Positions 9,131-20,015 of a DNA stretch of 64,000 nucleotides are shown here, piece by piece. Under the pieces are notes generated by a model, which ran no database searches, was not told the DNA's origin, and worked only from the letters and a program-made list of their open reading frames with translations. Made by a program: the position numbers and the translations under genes. Position 1 is the stretch's first letter. Every line of letters begins with the position of its first letter. Location of the stretch: positions 26,784,946-26,848,945 of the forward strand of contig OV121084.1 of the NCBI GenBank assembly GCA_921293015.1. The letters are read 5' to 3'. This DNA is from Phorcus lineatus (lineage: Eukaryota > Mollusca > Gastropoda > Trochida > Trochidae).

Positions 9131-9436
9131 ATGGAAAAAGTTCAACTGTACATAAAAATGACTGAGACAGAGACACGTTTCAAACGGGCCTGTGAACAAG
9201 TAGTACTCCTGAATGACAAGCTTGAAGGTCTCCAACGCCGATATGACAAAGCAAGACAAGAGAATCATCGTTCATTTCGCTACAACCTCCGCCTGAAGAT
9301 GGCATCTGTTGAAGGCGTACGCAATGCTTACTATGAATACGCTTGTGAAAAGGCAGAGAGGATTGCCGAGTTGAGGTACTATGTATCTGAAGAAGCCCAG
9401 TCTGACTCCGAAGGTGAAGACAGCATGATGTACTAA
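9131..9436 (+). CDS. Array gene copy 4, 101-aa charged coiled-coil protein
   Basis: Intact copy starting MEKVQLYIKMTETETRF: residues 8-10 are I-K-M, the most divergent form in the array. The rest of the protein matches copy 1. Single exon, TATA at 9042, stem-loop at 9463-9478. The downstream AATAAA of the other copies reads AATACA here, while the stem-loop is unchanged. Function not recognised. Confidence 0.85.
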   Translation: MEKVQLYIKMTETETRFKRACEQVVLLNDKLEGLQRRYDKARQENHRSFRYNLRLKMASVEGVRNAYYEYACEKAERIAELRYYVSEEAQSDSEGEDSMMY

Positions 9437-9462
9437 GACAACCAGTCTAACCATTTTAAAAC

Positions 9463-9478
9463 AGCCCTTGTCAGGGCT
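9463..9478 (+). terminator. Histone-type 3' stem-loop, unit 4
   Basis: Same stem and loop. In this unit the later poly(A)-like hexamer is lost (AATACA), leaving the stem-loop as the only obvious 3'-end signal. Confidence 0.65.
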
Positions 9479-10404
9479 AAACAAATATCAAAAAAGATTT
9501 CTTTTATACAATGCACAATCCCAAACCCTCCGTCTTTGTATGTTAATACACTAAAACGCCTACAATTTTGCTTAACTAAACTGGCACAAACAATTGCCCA
9601 AAAAATATAAACATGCAGAATAGCAAACGTGCACACACACATGGAAACGCACACAAGACAACCCGATGTGCACATCGAAATAGACATGGCATTTGCAAAG
9701 CTGCAGTGGTCCGGCACATCTGCTTCTCTCGAAACGATTCTCAATATGACCTATAACGGAAATCAGAGTTCAGAAAAATCATAAAGAAAACCTCTTGAAT
9801 ATCGAAACCGTTTCTGTAAAAAATCGGGCCACTTTTGTCGCCGCTACAGTGATAGCATTGGAGGCTACCGTAGGTACGCGCATGCGTGACGTCGCTATGG
9901 TCACGACGTCATTTATCTGTTGATGTCACAGACGATGTAGCCAGTCTCCGGCGAGGCGCCGCCGGAGACGGACGTATTTAGGGGAGAGGCCGCCCGCGCG
10001 GTTTTGGGCTTATTTTCCGCATTTCCTGACTTCAGATGATTTGTTTTACAGTTCGTCAATGCATTCCTTCTTGATGCAAATAATCACAATCACACATACA
10101 GTTTTACCACATTAATCTAATTATATGGATATTAAGCCGCTGTTCTAAAATGCAAGTTTTGTTAGTCTATATACTTGTGAAAACAGAACCATTTACAACC
10201 ACATTTGCGCCAATCAGTTTTCAATCAGTGTCAGTTATCAAGTGTGTTACAATCTCCTATCACTCAGTTATCAAAACACAGCCGTGGCGGTTCTGCTTAT
10301 CACTGTGCCATGTTAGAGTGATTAGACTATTGTCAGGATTCAATTATCTCCAATACACTCCACATATCTGGCATGAACAATGAGAAGAACATGTCATTCG
10401 TATG

Positions 10405-10410
10405 TATAAA
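10405..10410 (+). promoter_or_regulatory. TATA box, unit 5
   Basis: TATAAA in the same position relative to the start codon as in units 2-4, so the last, broken copy still has a promoter. Confidence 0.6.
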
Positions 10411-10493
10411 TGCAGGGACGATTTCGATAGAGGACATTATCTACCCTAGCTTTCTCCAGCAAACCTGTAGTTATAGATTCGTGCCGATTCAAC

Positions 10494-10797
10494 ATGGAAA
10501 AAGTTCAACTGTACGTAGAAATGACTGAGACAGAACCACGTTTCAAACGGGCCTGTGAACAAGTAGTACTCCTGAATGACAAGCTTGAAGGTCTCCAACG
10601 CCGATATGACAAAGCAAGACAAGAGAATCATCGTTCATTTCGCTACAACCTCCGCCTGAAGATGGCATCTGTTGAAGGCGTACGCAATGCTTACTACGAA
10701 TACGCTTGTGAAAAGGGAGTGGGTTGCCGAGTTGAGGTACTATGTATCTGAAGAAGCCCAGTCTGACTCCGAAGGTGAAGACAGCATGGTGTACTAA
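10494..10797 (+). pseudogene. Array gene copy 5, frameshifted
   Basis: The copy starts MEKVQLYVEMTETEPRF, but a net loss of 2 bp near 10713 (AAGGGAGTGGG against AAGGCAGAGAGGA) shifts the frame after YEYACEK. Translation ends at 10751 after 85 residues, losing the acidic tail. Thr to Pro at residue 15 is a further change. The promoter and the stem-loop (10824-10839) remain. Array homology ends near 10950, so this is the decayed right edge of the array. Confidence 0.8.
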
Positions 10798-10823
10798 GAC
10801 AACCAGTCTAACCATTTTAAAAC

Positions 10824-10839
10824 AGCCCTTGTCAGGGCT
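10824..10839 (+). terminator. Histone-type 3' stem-loop, unit 5
   Basis: Stem and loop are unchanged although the reading frame is broken. The 3' flank differs slightly (GAACAAATATAAAAAAAG). Confidence 0.55.
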
Positions 10840-10952
10840 GAACAAATATAAAAAAAGATTTCTTTTATACAATGCACAATCCAAAACCCTCCGTCTTCGT
10901 ATGTCAATAAACTAAAACGCCTACAATTTTGCTTAACTAAACTTTCACAAAT

Positions 10953-12325
10953 ACGAGCGTTTAGGCTGAAGGATATCAAGGGATGTGATGGAGCTGGGCG
11001 GAGACAAATACGCTGATGTAGCAGAATGCTATGTAACCGAAACAATTATTTGTTTATTTTAACACCTTTTGTTGTTATTAAAATAAATTAAGCATGAGTT
11101 GATTAAGTTATCATGAAAACCCTCTCGTCAAATGTTCATGACGAATATAAGAAATGAACAATAGATAAGACAAATTAAATTACAAACTTTCAACTCTTTT
11201 AAACACTAGATGATAATACAATTAATTCATTAACCAGCCCATATAGGTTCATCTTATGATTGTGATTGACTGTTGGTTTCGGAGAGAATGGTTTGAAGAT
11301 AGATATTAACGTTTAGAATTTGATCTTATATACCAAGTCAACTGGCAATTGTTATTCATAAAATAAATGATTGGCTAAGTTAACAAATGAAGAAAGGCAA
11401 GCCGTGCTTTACACATTACTAAATGCCAATGTTATCCTCACGTATTAATGAAATTATTTCCTTCCCGATTAAAATAAAATTTCAGAAAAGCAATTTTGTA
11501 AATTTATTAGGAATGATGTTAACGAATGTTACATGTTGTTGAACAAGAAATGTTTATTTGAAAAAAACAAATACACGATAAAAACAAGACTTTTGGAAAT
11601 AAATTTTATTTATTAAGTTTTTTTCTACAAAACTATAGAAAAATGGCGGAAAGCGTTCTAGGGGTTTATATCAATAAATGAGCCACATTTTAGATCTTAT
11701 TTTAATTAGATTGCGGTCAAAATAAGAACATTTTGTTTTTCTTATTTTGCAATAAAATTTAATATTACATATTTTCGTCAAAATATTGGCAGAAGTAGAA
11801 AATATCTGCCAGTGTAATGACCTATTTTTTTTTATTTCCATAGCTCACTTTATAATGGGATAAATATATAAAAGCAATTTAAACAATCACTAGCTCGCCA
11901 TAAACGAAGAAATTTGCTGTACAGAATTTCTTAAACCTGTTGAAATTCTTATAAATTTAAAATGAGGTTTTTCAATTATTGTGGTATTTTCCTGGCCTCG
12001 TGGTTCACAATAATAAAATAATTGTGACATCGAATTCTTTGAAGAAAGAATATAAGCCTTTAGGGTTTAGAGTTATTCCTTACTCTACCCAAAAGACAAA
12101 ACATAGTTTTCGATGCATTTTGCATCAACTGTTTAATGGCAAAATAGTTTTCTGTTTCGGTGTATGGATATGCCAAGATAAGTATAATTATGAGCCTGGA
12201 AAATATATTTCTTGACCACTTAAAGCGTGTTTTATAGTTGATATACAAATACATGTATAAACTTTGAGCTTCAAGAACAGTATCGTTACATGCGTCTAGA
12301 GAGTGCTGCACAGAGTCGGGGTAGT
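10953..12325. other. AT-rich intergenic DNA, no gene seen
   Basis: No open frame with recognisable content, no splice-linked blocks and no repeat shared with the rest of the window were found. It separates the gene array from the minisatellite. Confidence 0.45.
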
Positions 12326-13551
12326 TAACAAGTAAGACTGCATAGAGCAAAACTAGAACAAGTAACAAGTAAGACTGCATAGAGCAAAACTAGAACAAGT
12401 AACAAGTAAGACTGCATAGAGCAAAACTAGAACAAGTAACAAGTAAGACTGCATAGAGCAAAACTAGAACAAGTAACAAGTAAGACTGCATAGAGCAAAA
12501 CTAGAACAAGTAACAAGTAAGACTGCATAGAGCAAAACTAGAACAAGTAACAAGTAAGACTGCATAGAGCAAAACTAGAACAAGTAACAAGTAAGACTGC
12601 ATAGAGCAAAACTAGAACAAGTAACAAGTAAGACTGCATAGAGCAAAGCTAGAACAAGTAACAAGTAAGACTGCATAGAGCAAAACTAGAACAAGTAACA
12701 AGTAAGACTGCATAGAGCAAAGCTAGAACAAGTAACAAGTAAGACTGCATAGAGCAAAACTAGAACAAGTAACAAGTAAGACTGCATAGAGCAAAGCTAG
12801 AACAAGTAACAAGTAAGACTGCATAGAGCAAAACTAGAACAAGTAACAAGTAAGACTGCATAGAGCAAAGCTAGAACAAGTAACAAGTAAGACTGCATAG
12901 AGCAAAGCTAGAACAAGTAACAAGTAAGACTGCATAGAGCAAAGCTAGAACAAGTAACAAGTAAGACTGCATAGAGCAAAACTAGAACAAGTAACAAGTA
13001 AGACTGCATAGAGCAAAGCTAGAACAAGTAACAAGTAAGACTGCATAGAGCAAAACTAGAACAAGTAACAAGTAAGACTGCATAGAGCAAAGCTAGAACA
13101 AGTAACAAGTAAGACTGCATAGAGCAAAGCTAGAACAAGTAACAAGTAAGACTGCATAGAGCAAAGCTAGAACAAGTAACAAGTAAGACTGCATAGAGCA
13201 AAACTAGAACAAGTAACAAGTAAGACTGCATAGAGCAAAGCTAGAACAAGTAACAAGTAAGACTGCATAGAGCAAAGCTAGAACAAGTAACAAGTAAGAC
13301 TGCATAGAGCAAAACTAGAACAAGTAACAAGTAAGACTGCATAGAGCAAAGCTAGAACAAGTAACAAGTAAGACTGCATAGAGCAAAGCTAGAACAAGTA
13401 ACAAGTAAGACTGCATAGAGCAAAGCTAGAACAAGTAACAAGTAAGACTGCATAGAGCAAAGCTAGAACAAGTAACAAGTAAGACTGCATATAGCAAAAC
13501 TAGAACAAGTAACAAGTAAGACTGCATAGAGCAAAACTAGAACAAGTAACA
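12326..13551 (+). repeat. 37-bp minisatellite, ~33 copies
   Basis: The unit contains AAGTAACAAGTAAGACTGCA followed by TAGAGCAAARCTAGAAC. Copies are almost perfect; the only frequent difference is A or G at one site (GCAAAACT or GCAAAGCT). The first eight copies are all A, the two forms then mix, G dominates later, and the last two are A. One late copy reads TATAGC for TAGAGC. It lies ~1.2 kb upstream of the BRICHOS gene start codon. No coding meaning is likely because 37 is not a multiple of three. Confidence 0.95.
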
Positions 13552-14347
13552 CGGGACACCTGTCATCATAAATACATTTAATTTGAGATTCCGTGAGCCT
13601 GCTTTGTAAATTTGAGACACGAAGCAATTCATATATTATTGAAATAAGAGAGGTGATAAGTTTTCACCTTGTTGCACACCAGAGTTACATTGAAATATTC
13701 TGATTGTGTTTTATTAACAGTAATGCGCATTTCAATGCAAGATTTAATGGTTAACAAATATTTTCGACATTAAGAAATTTATCTTTATGTCATTACTCTA
13801 TAACTTATGCCACTTTTCAATTCGCCAGAGATATAACGCTTTCGAAACTCAATAAAAGTACATTACACTTTTGTCTTAGTTATTTCAAATGTTGAATAGT
13901 ATATTCATAACGACTCGACTTTCTGTTGTTGAAAAAAACCCTTACGAGAACATGCCTGTGAGGATGTTATTTTATTATTTTTATTTTGTATTATATAACT
14001 TCTGTGAATGGAGGGTGAACATTCAGTCTAAATGTTACAAGTGAGCATGAGACGTATGCTGATAGATCGTCGATCAAGGATGTGAACCAACATTTGCATA
14101 TTTTCAGCGAGAAAAAAAATTGAAGGTGTAAAGGTACTCGTAATCTCGTTGAGATCAGTATTACGTTACTTTCCGCGTATGTTTTAAACGTGAATTGTAT
14201 TCAGTGTGAAAGTTATATGTGGATACAACGTTTCCGTTATGAATAACAGGTTGTAACATGTGAGTAAATAATCTTGTAGATCAAAATAAACTGGGCACAA
14301 GAGCAGTGCTGTAGGTGGGCTAAGGTGGAAAATCCGGGTGTTGGTAC
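13552..14347. other. Upstream flank of the BRICHOS gene, no gene seen
   Basis: AT-rich sequence without coding signal between the minisatellite and the candidate promoter. Confidence 0.45.
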
Positions 14348-14403
14348 TTTATAACCTTCACAATCAAGCGGTGCAGTTTAAGGTACGCCAGCCATACCTA
14401 CAG
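14348..14403 (+). promoter_or_regulatory. Candidate TATA box and 5' non-coding exon of the BRICHOS gene
   Basis: TTTATAA at 14348 is followed about 50 bp later by a perfect splice donor, CTACAG/GTAAGTA at 14403/14404. A short untranslated first exon starting near 14378 would fit. An octamer ATTTGCAT (14668-14675) lies nearer the start codon and could serve a second promoter. Position and motif only. Confidence 0.25.
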
Positions 14404-14738
14404 GTAAGTATACTCACCAATTGCGGAGACGGTCTAAACTTGATTCCTAACGAGAAGTTTGGAGGCCTTTTGGGCTATGATTTGAAATAATACAAACTGT
14501 TATCTAATTTATTAAAACTTTGTTTGGCTATGTAATGAAAGCAGCCTTTTTATAAATGCATGAGGTCACCGATTTGGTAAATTATGAAACGTAAGTCCGT
14601 ATGGTATATGAACACACCATATGATTGTAAAATAGTGCACTGTTTGATGTTGGGTAATTATCATAACATTTGCATGATTGCATCATAGCTCAGCAACTCA
14701 GCACTTCGATTTCAATTGTTCAATTCCAGTTACCAATC

Positions 14739-17700
14739 ATGATGCCGACTGTTCTGTTTGCTGTACTTGCTTTTGCAATTGCTTGTGAGGTATGTTACGC
14801 ATTCATTATATGATAATAATCGAATAAAAATCAAAACTCGACAGCTTCTTAAACTCGCATATGCCAAACAATCAATGGGAAAATTGTAAATCGTGTGTGG
14901 ATGGGTGTGGAGATGGGCGTTCTTTTGGGAACAAACAATTTATTTGGAAAATTTTCCCGTCTAAATGGTGCCCCACTCATTCATTAAAATATTGCAACAG
15001 CGACCCTTTAAAATTCCTAACGCGGCTGAAGGGGTGAATTTGGTATTTGTAAACAATCGTAGGAGCGCCAATCATATAAACATAATTTCGAAAAGTAATT
15101 CGAAGCAGACATAAAAATTAAACATCTTTGAATTATGGATGATGGTGTCAGTCATTTACATGTTTACATGTAAGTAAGAAGTTTATTTATTCGGTCGGAC
15201 AACTGAAAACGGGAAATTGTCATAAATTAGGCATTTTTTGAGATATGTGTAAGGCGAGTGACGTGGTTTGAATTTGAATCACCACAAATTGTACCTCGAT
15301 ACGTATCAGAGACTAATATTTCATGCATTCTACACATACAATCAGACTATGATTGCGAGATAAGGGTCAAGATTTGAATTTAGACACGTTATATTGGATG
15401 TCAGATCATGCAACTTATTACAACATACGACGGTAAATGCTTTTTACGCAACATGATTTAGAAACGGATTATTCCATCATTTTAGGTAAATTGCTCTTGT
15501 TAATCGAATGTTGCAAATGGGATTCTTCTTGGAAAAATTGCTTGGAATTCTCCAAAAATGGTTACACAGTTAACTCTCTTTCAAGGGGCGAATGTTCGTG
15601 GGTAAACCGGGCAATGGCGAGGAGATCCCGTTCGAGCTGTCCTTGCATCACGACTCGGTTCTTGTGTATTCCGGTCCGCCATGGCTGCCTCAGCCCTTCT
15701 TCCGACCGAGTGAAAATTTGTATGACCTCGTTAAGGTGACTAATGTGTTCGTAATTTTGTTATCATTTGCCATTTATTCTTATTGTCTATACATTCGAAC
15801 TTACTGTACAGATTATATAACCATGTTGTCCACACGTTTTTAATTAAGGGATATTAGTAGAATGTAATTTTAGAACTTCCGAAAAGCAATTAATATCATT
15901 CATTTAAACAATAATGGTAATGTATGTGAGGATTGATATACTTCTGTGAAAAGAAACTGTGCAGTTGTTTATAATATCAAACATATGCAGGTATATTTGT
16001 TTGAAATTAGCAGTAGCACGATTTTTGATAGATTTATTTCTTCAAATTTTCCACAATAAACATTACATTGTAGTTTATTACAAATGAATTATCTTTGAAA
16101 AAATGTTTTAAAACTGCTTCTTTTGAATTAAAAACAATGTCGTGAAATGGGAAACATTTATTTGCGGTTTTGTGAGATCCCTTTATTTATCTAAAACAGA
16201 GTGCTACTGTCCCTTTAATAAATTCATGTCAAACAGCACCTGGAAGCGAGGAAGATTGATAGAGACCGAGTGTGCTACATCAAGAAGTTTGATGGGGATG
16301 TTAACCAGATGCTTAAGCTTCTGAAAAAGATCAAATCTGTAAGTAAAAAATGTGTGCCTGGCGTTCCAGGTAGGTAAAGAAATTAAACGTTCTTATGAGT
16401 AAATAATTAAAAAGGGGGCATCTTAGGTGTGCGAAATTCATCAAGCTGTCTTCGTTTTTCAATTTTATAATAATATATTATAAGTACTAAAATTGCTTGG
16501 TAAATTTAATCCAAAAAATATTTGCATATTTACATATCTGAATCTAGAAAAAAATTAATCATTTATATCTCTTTTGCATAAGTTGTTAGTTAGATTTGCA
16601 TGTAACCGTGGTAAATTATTTGAACGATATTTTAAAGTGGATTCACTTTGTACTAATCCATTATAATTTAGGTTTTGTAGAACTTTTAGTTTTGAAAAAC
16701 ATGGTTATATTCAGTATAACCCGGTTTTAAGGACATCTATGAAATCATAGTCATCATAAACCTTCAATGACTTAAAGTTCAATGCCAATTGTGGGTGAAC
16801 AGAAAGGTTTAGGTGGATTACTAGTTCACGTATCACTTAACGATATCTGTATTAATCGGTATTGCCCATCAATGACTGACTTAAGGCCATAGATCCAATG
16901 CGGCTTTCGTTTCGTCTGCCGTGTGCATGCTCTTGGCGTCATCAGTGTGTCCCTGTCTGCTACAGAGAAAGTCGGGAGCCACGGCTCAGGTGACGGAGGA
17001 CTGGAACATTCCTGGGGAGGAGATCAAGGAGGAAGATCTTGAGAGCACAGTGGGGAGCAAGATCGCCGACTTCTGTTCTGGCTACACCGTCTACTGGATG
17101 AAGGAAACACGACCAGTCACCAAGAGACATGGTAATTTCCAATAATACAAATAATTAATCCTATTAAACAATACAAACGGCGTTTCTGTTTCACATATGT
17201 TTCGGTATGTTTATAACACAAAGTGTTCTTTTTAACATGTAATGGTGTTAATTGTCGCCTGACCTTTTCGCAATGATAAATTCTACGCGTTTTAGACTGT
17301 GGCTTGAATGAGTGAATTGATTAGGGAAATATTATCAGTTGTTTTACGAAATGCCTCTGCTTGGGTGGCGAGGAGTTTAAAGTCAGATGTAGATGTCACG
17401 ATATCGGTTCATTTCATAGAGGGGGAAGTTTAGTCAATCATTGGTTAAAACAGATAAACGATTGACTCAAGGTTTTAAAAGCAAATATTATTTAGCTATC
17501 ACGTCACGCAGATGCTTTGTTCTTAATGAGAGACATCTTGCAGATTTTTAAAACACTCAGGCCTACTTGGAAATATTTGGCTAATATAAAACTTGATCTT
17601 ATTACTGGCATAGGGATGATCTGTCTGGTTCTTGACATTTCTTAATGTTTCTCCGGTATTTCCCTTTGATTTATAGTCTAACATTTCAATTGTTCTAATT

Positions 17701-19589
17701 AAAAGGATCGTCAGGATATTTTAGATAGATTCAATGATGTATCTTCGATATTCTACAGAGCATTAGCATTATTCTACAAGGACCCTTGATACGAATCATT
17801 GATAATGTTCACATTCATGTTCGGATAAACATTTCAACGGCCTTCATTCAGCTTGACAGAGAGACAGGCACAAGGAATAAGCGAGTATGGCTCACAAACT
17901 CCCGCAATCTGCTTTCGTCAAAGAACCATATGCCAGTAAAAACATAATTTCAAAAACAGCTTTCAAATTCAGACAATAATATCTTAAGGAATACCCATTA
18001 GTGACATTTTATTTCCCCTAAATGTAACAGTGTGTAAAAATAACGTGTCCCAATTGGGGCTTCGGACCTGTCATTTGACACCAATTTCAATCAAACCTTA
18101 AGTGGCCATAACTAAAAAAAATAATGTTTGTATCGGCTTTCAAACTGACTCAAAACTATCATCAGGTGTACCTACAACAAAAATTTCTTCATCAAGATTT
18201 AATAGTTTCTGAGAAAATATGACCCCATTAAAGCATCAACCCGGTAATTCAGACAAAATGCAATCAAACTCAATGGCCATAACTCCGTCATAAAGAACAT
18301 TTCAGAATCAGCTTTCGAAATAGATCAAGTGAATCATTCATCGAGGTGTAATAGTTTGCTTAAAAATCTTGTCCCTATTGGCGCATCAGATATGTCGTTT
18401 GCACCAAGTTCACTAAAACATTCGAGGGCAATTAATCAGTCTAAAATAGTATTTCGGAATCGGCTATCGAACTATAGATCAAGAACATCATCAGGTGTGC
18501 CCATATCCAAAATTTCATTCATCTATAGGTACTATTTTCCGAGAAAATTTTGTCCCTATTGGAGCATTTGACTAGTCATTTGTACCGAGTTCAATGAAAC
18601 ATTTAAGGGCCATAACTCGGCTTTCAAACTCGATCACAACCTTAGAGAAGGTTGTGGTTAACAAATGTGCAGAGGTTTTTTTAAATATACACCTCACGTT
18701 TTTTTAGGAAACTTACCGGACGTAAGGAGTATAATCATTAAGTGATTGAGGTCCAATACAAGCAGTTTTCAATAAAAAATCAGAAATAATCTACATGCTG
18801 ACATTTATATTTACATATTATACCCTTTTATTTGTAATATGGGAAACTTGTGCGAGATATAAACTCATTGATTTTAGTACAATAATATTGTTTGATGACA
18901 TCAGTCGGAGGAAAATATTCAGTTGTCGGTGGTTGCTCGTTGTCCGATAATTGATTTCTTGGTTTGGAATATTTTTGACAAATAAATATAACATTGAATT
19001 AATCCACAATAAACTGAATGCTAACAGCATATCAGTGCTAACAGAGACGTAATAAAGGGTGTTTGTATGGCGACCACATTCCACTGTAAGTCTGATGTTG
19101 AACACTGGATACATTCACAATATCTGGGGTCATCAATCACACCGCATCAAGGCATTATTTATAGATGTTACAATCGATATTTGAACGAGTAGCTTTGAAA
19201 AGTATATTCAAACGATCATGACATAGTAAGGAGTGGATAGTCTAGACACCATAACAATCGATGCTATCGATGATTGTCACTGAGGGGAAACATAATGGCA
19301 CGACTCGTCTGTGGCTTGGTTTCCTTTTGTCTTCCCTGTCTTACGATATATACCTCCAACATGGGATATGATACTTTTACAACCTGTGGCTTGTTTCGTT
19401 TTAGTCGCCCAGTTGACAAAACGACAATGGACCCTCGATGGGAAAATTGAACATAATCCTAGCAGCGGGTTTGGTGGCAGAGTCGGACTCGGCTACAGAA
19501 GAGGCGGTTTCTCCGCCGGCGGTAACATCGGCTACAGTCAGGGCGGCGGGTTCACAGCATCAGCTGGGCTATCTTTGACGTTCGGTTGA
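14739..19589 (+). CDS. BRICHOS-domain precursor of a Gly-rich, putatively antimicrobial peptide (5 exons, 217 aa)
   Basis: Coding exons are 14739-14789, 15586-15735, 16237-16338, 16966-17131 and 19405-19589, with splice phases 0, 0, 0, 1. Residues 1-17 are a signal peptide (MMPTVLFAVLAFAIACE). Residues ~30-146 form the BRICHOS domain with its Cys pair, C80 (VCYIKKF) and C138 (DFCSGYTVYW). Lys-Arg sites sit at 154-155 and 162-163. Residues 164-217 are a Cys-free peptide, about 30% Gly and weakly cationic. In arenicin-type annelid precursors BRICHOS chaperones a beta-sheet antimicrobial peptide released at the C-terminus, and this gene has the same order. The peptide itself is unlike arenicin; attacin- or diptericin-like Gly-rich peptides are a loose comparison. 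Antimicrobial activity is inferred, not shown. Confidence 0.85.
16237..17131 (+). CDS. BRICHOS core exons (exons 3 and 4)
   Basis: Exon 3 (16237-16338) encodes RDRVCYIKKFDGDVNQMLK, the first half of the BRICHOS core with its first Cys. Exon 4 (16966-17131) encodes the second half: an acidic linker, then VGSKIADFCSGYTVYW with the second Cys, and the first Lys-Arg site. The spacing of 58 residues between the cysteines and the C-x-G-x-x-x-Y-W ending are typical of the family. Splice signals are good on both sides (AACAG, GTAAGT; CTACAG, GTAATT). Confidence 0.85.
18050..18640 (+). repeat. Diverged GGCCATAACTC-type tandem repeat in BRICHOS intron 4
   Basis: About 3.5 degenerate units of ~150-180 bp. 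Recurrent words are GGCCATAACT (18104, 18275, 18607), ATCGGCTTTCAAACT, ATCATCAGGTGT and GAGAAAATNTTGTCCC. The units are too diverged to be young. Repeats with this phrasing are widespread in bivalve genomes and support the organism call. Confidence 0.75.
19405..19589 (+). CDS. Terminal exon encoding the Gly-rich C-terminal peptide
   Basis: This exon encodes the end of the propeptide (VAQLTKR) and then the 54-residue peptide starting QWTLDGKIEHN and ending SAGLSLTFG. Cleavage after Lys-Arg would expose Gln, which often cyclises to pyroglutamate. The last residue is Gly, so C-terminal amidation is possible. Repeated G-Y/F-x-x-G-G spacing and no Cys suggest a flexible or amphipathic beta peptide. 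The open frame to the left (19311-19404) is intron read-through. A variant poly(A) signal GATAAA lies at 19651. Confidence 0.85.
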
Positions 19590-19854
19590 GATCTGGTGTT
19601 TGACGAGAAATCTTCAAATATATTTCCATGTCTGGAGAAGTTCTCTAAATGATAAATGAAATGCAATTTACTCTTGCCTAATCGTCTGTCTTTTCACTCT
19701 TAACAACAGCAGCAGCAGTAACAACTGCGCCACTTTCCAAACCTTCAGTATGGATGTTTACGCTCTATTCCATTACCGTCATCATGATGATCAAGATCAT
19801 CAGTTCCCTGTGAAAATGAACCATATTTTAACGATGAGGTTATTCATATGGCCT

Positions 19855-20015
19855 GCTAATAGTATTGTAGGGAGAAAGCAACAATTGTGGCTATGCTTCG
19901 CGGCGAAACCTGCGAGCATCGCCTGGAACAAGCGAACCATGAGTGGTACTTCGCTGAAATTCACCTAACTGCATGTAGAACAGTTCTCTACTGCAGACAT
20001 AATTGCCCAGAAAGG
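19855..20015 (-). mobile_element. SINE fragment (copy a)
   Basis: Middle part of the SINE family seen complete at 34979, 50258 and 60000 (shared words GCGGCGAAACCTGCGAGCATC, here with GCGG, and CAGTTCTCTACTGCAGACA). The tRNA head and the tail are missing. Copies are oriented by the complete ones, whose tRNA head reads on the minus strand. Confidence 0.8.

Larger units (their letters stand above)
1926..10952 (+). repeat. Five-unit tandem gene array, ~1363 bp period
   Basis: Five head-to-tail units each carry one intronless gene. The gene start codons lie at 1982, 3345, 4669, 9131 and 10494. The period is 1363 bp, except 1324 bp between units 2 and 3 because of a 39-bp promoter deletion, and ~4462 bp between units 3 and 4 because of an inserted LINE. 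Units are nearly identical in both gene and spacer, which implies recent duplication or ongoing gene conversion. Unit 1 lacks the upstream promoter; homology in unit 5 stops near 10950. A spacer segment near 2738-2762 carries TGACGTC/GACGTCA (CRE-like) elements and a GC-rich dyad. Confidence 0.93.

Noticed and set aside
12326-13551. CRISPR array
   Set aside because: The units are contiguous 37-mers with no unique spacers, in an animal genome; it is a minisatellite.
15437-15739. 100-codon frame overlapping BRICHOS exon 2
   Set aside because: It reads the exon in another frame and runs through the intron. The spliced frame gives a coherent BRICHOS protein.
19311-19404. N-terminal extension of the Gly-rich peptide exon
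   Set aside because: It precedes a good acceptor (CGTTTTAG) that joins in phase to exon 4; the extension is intron.
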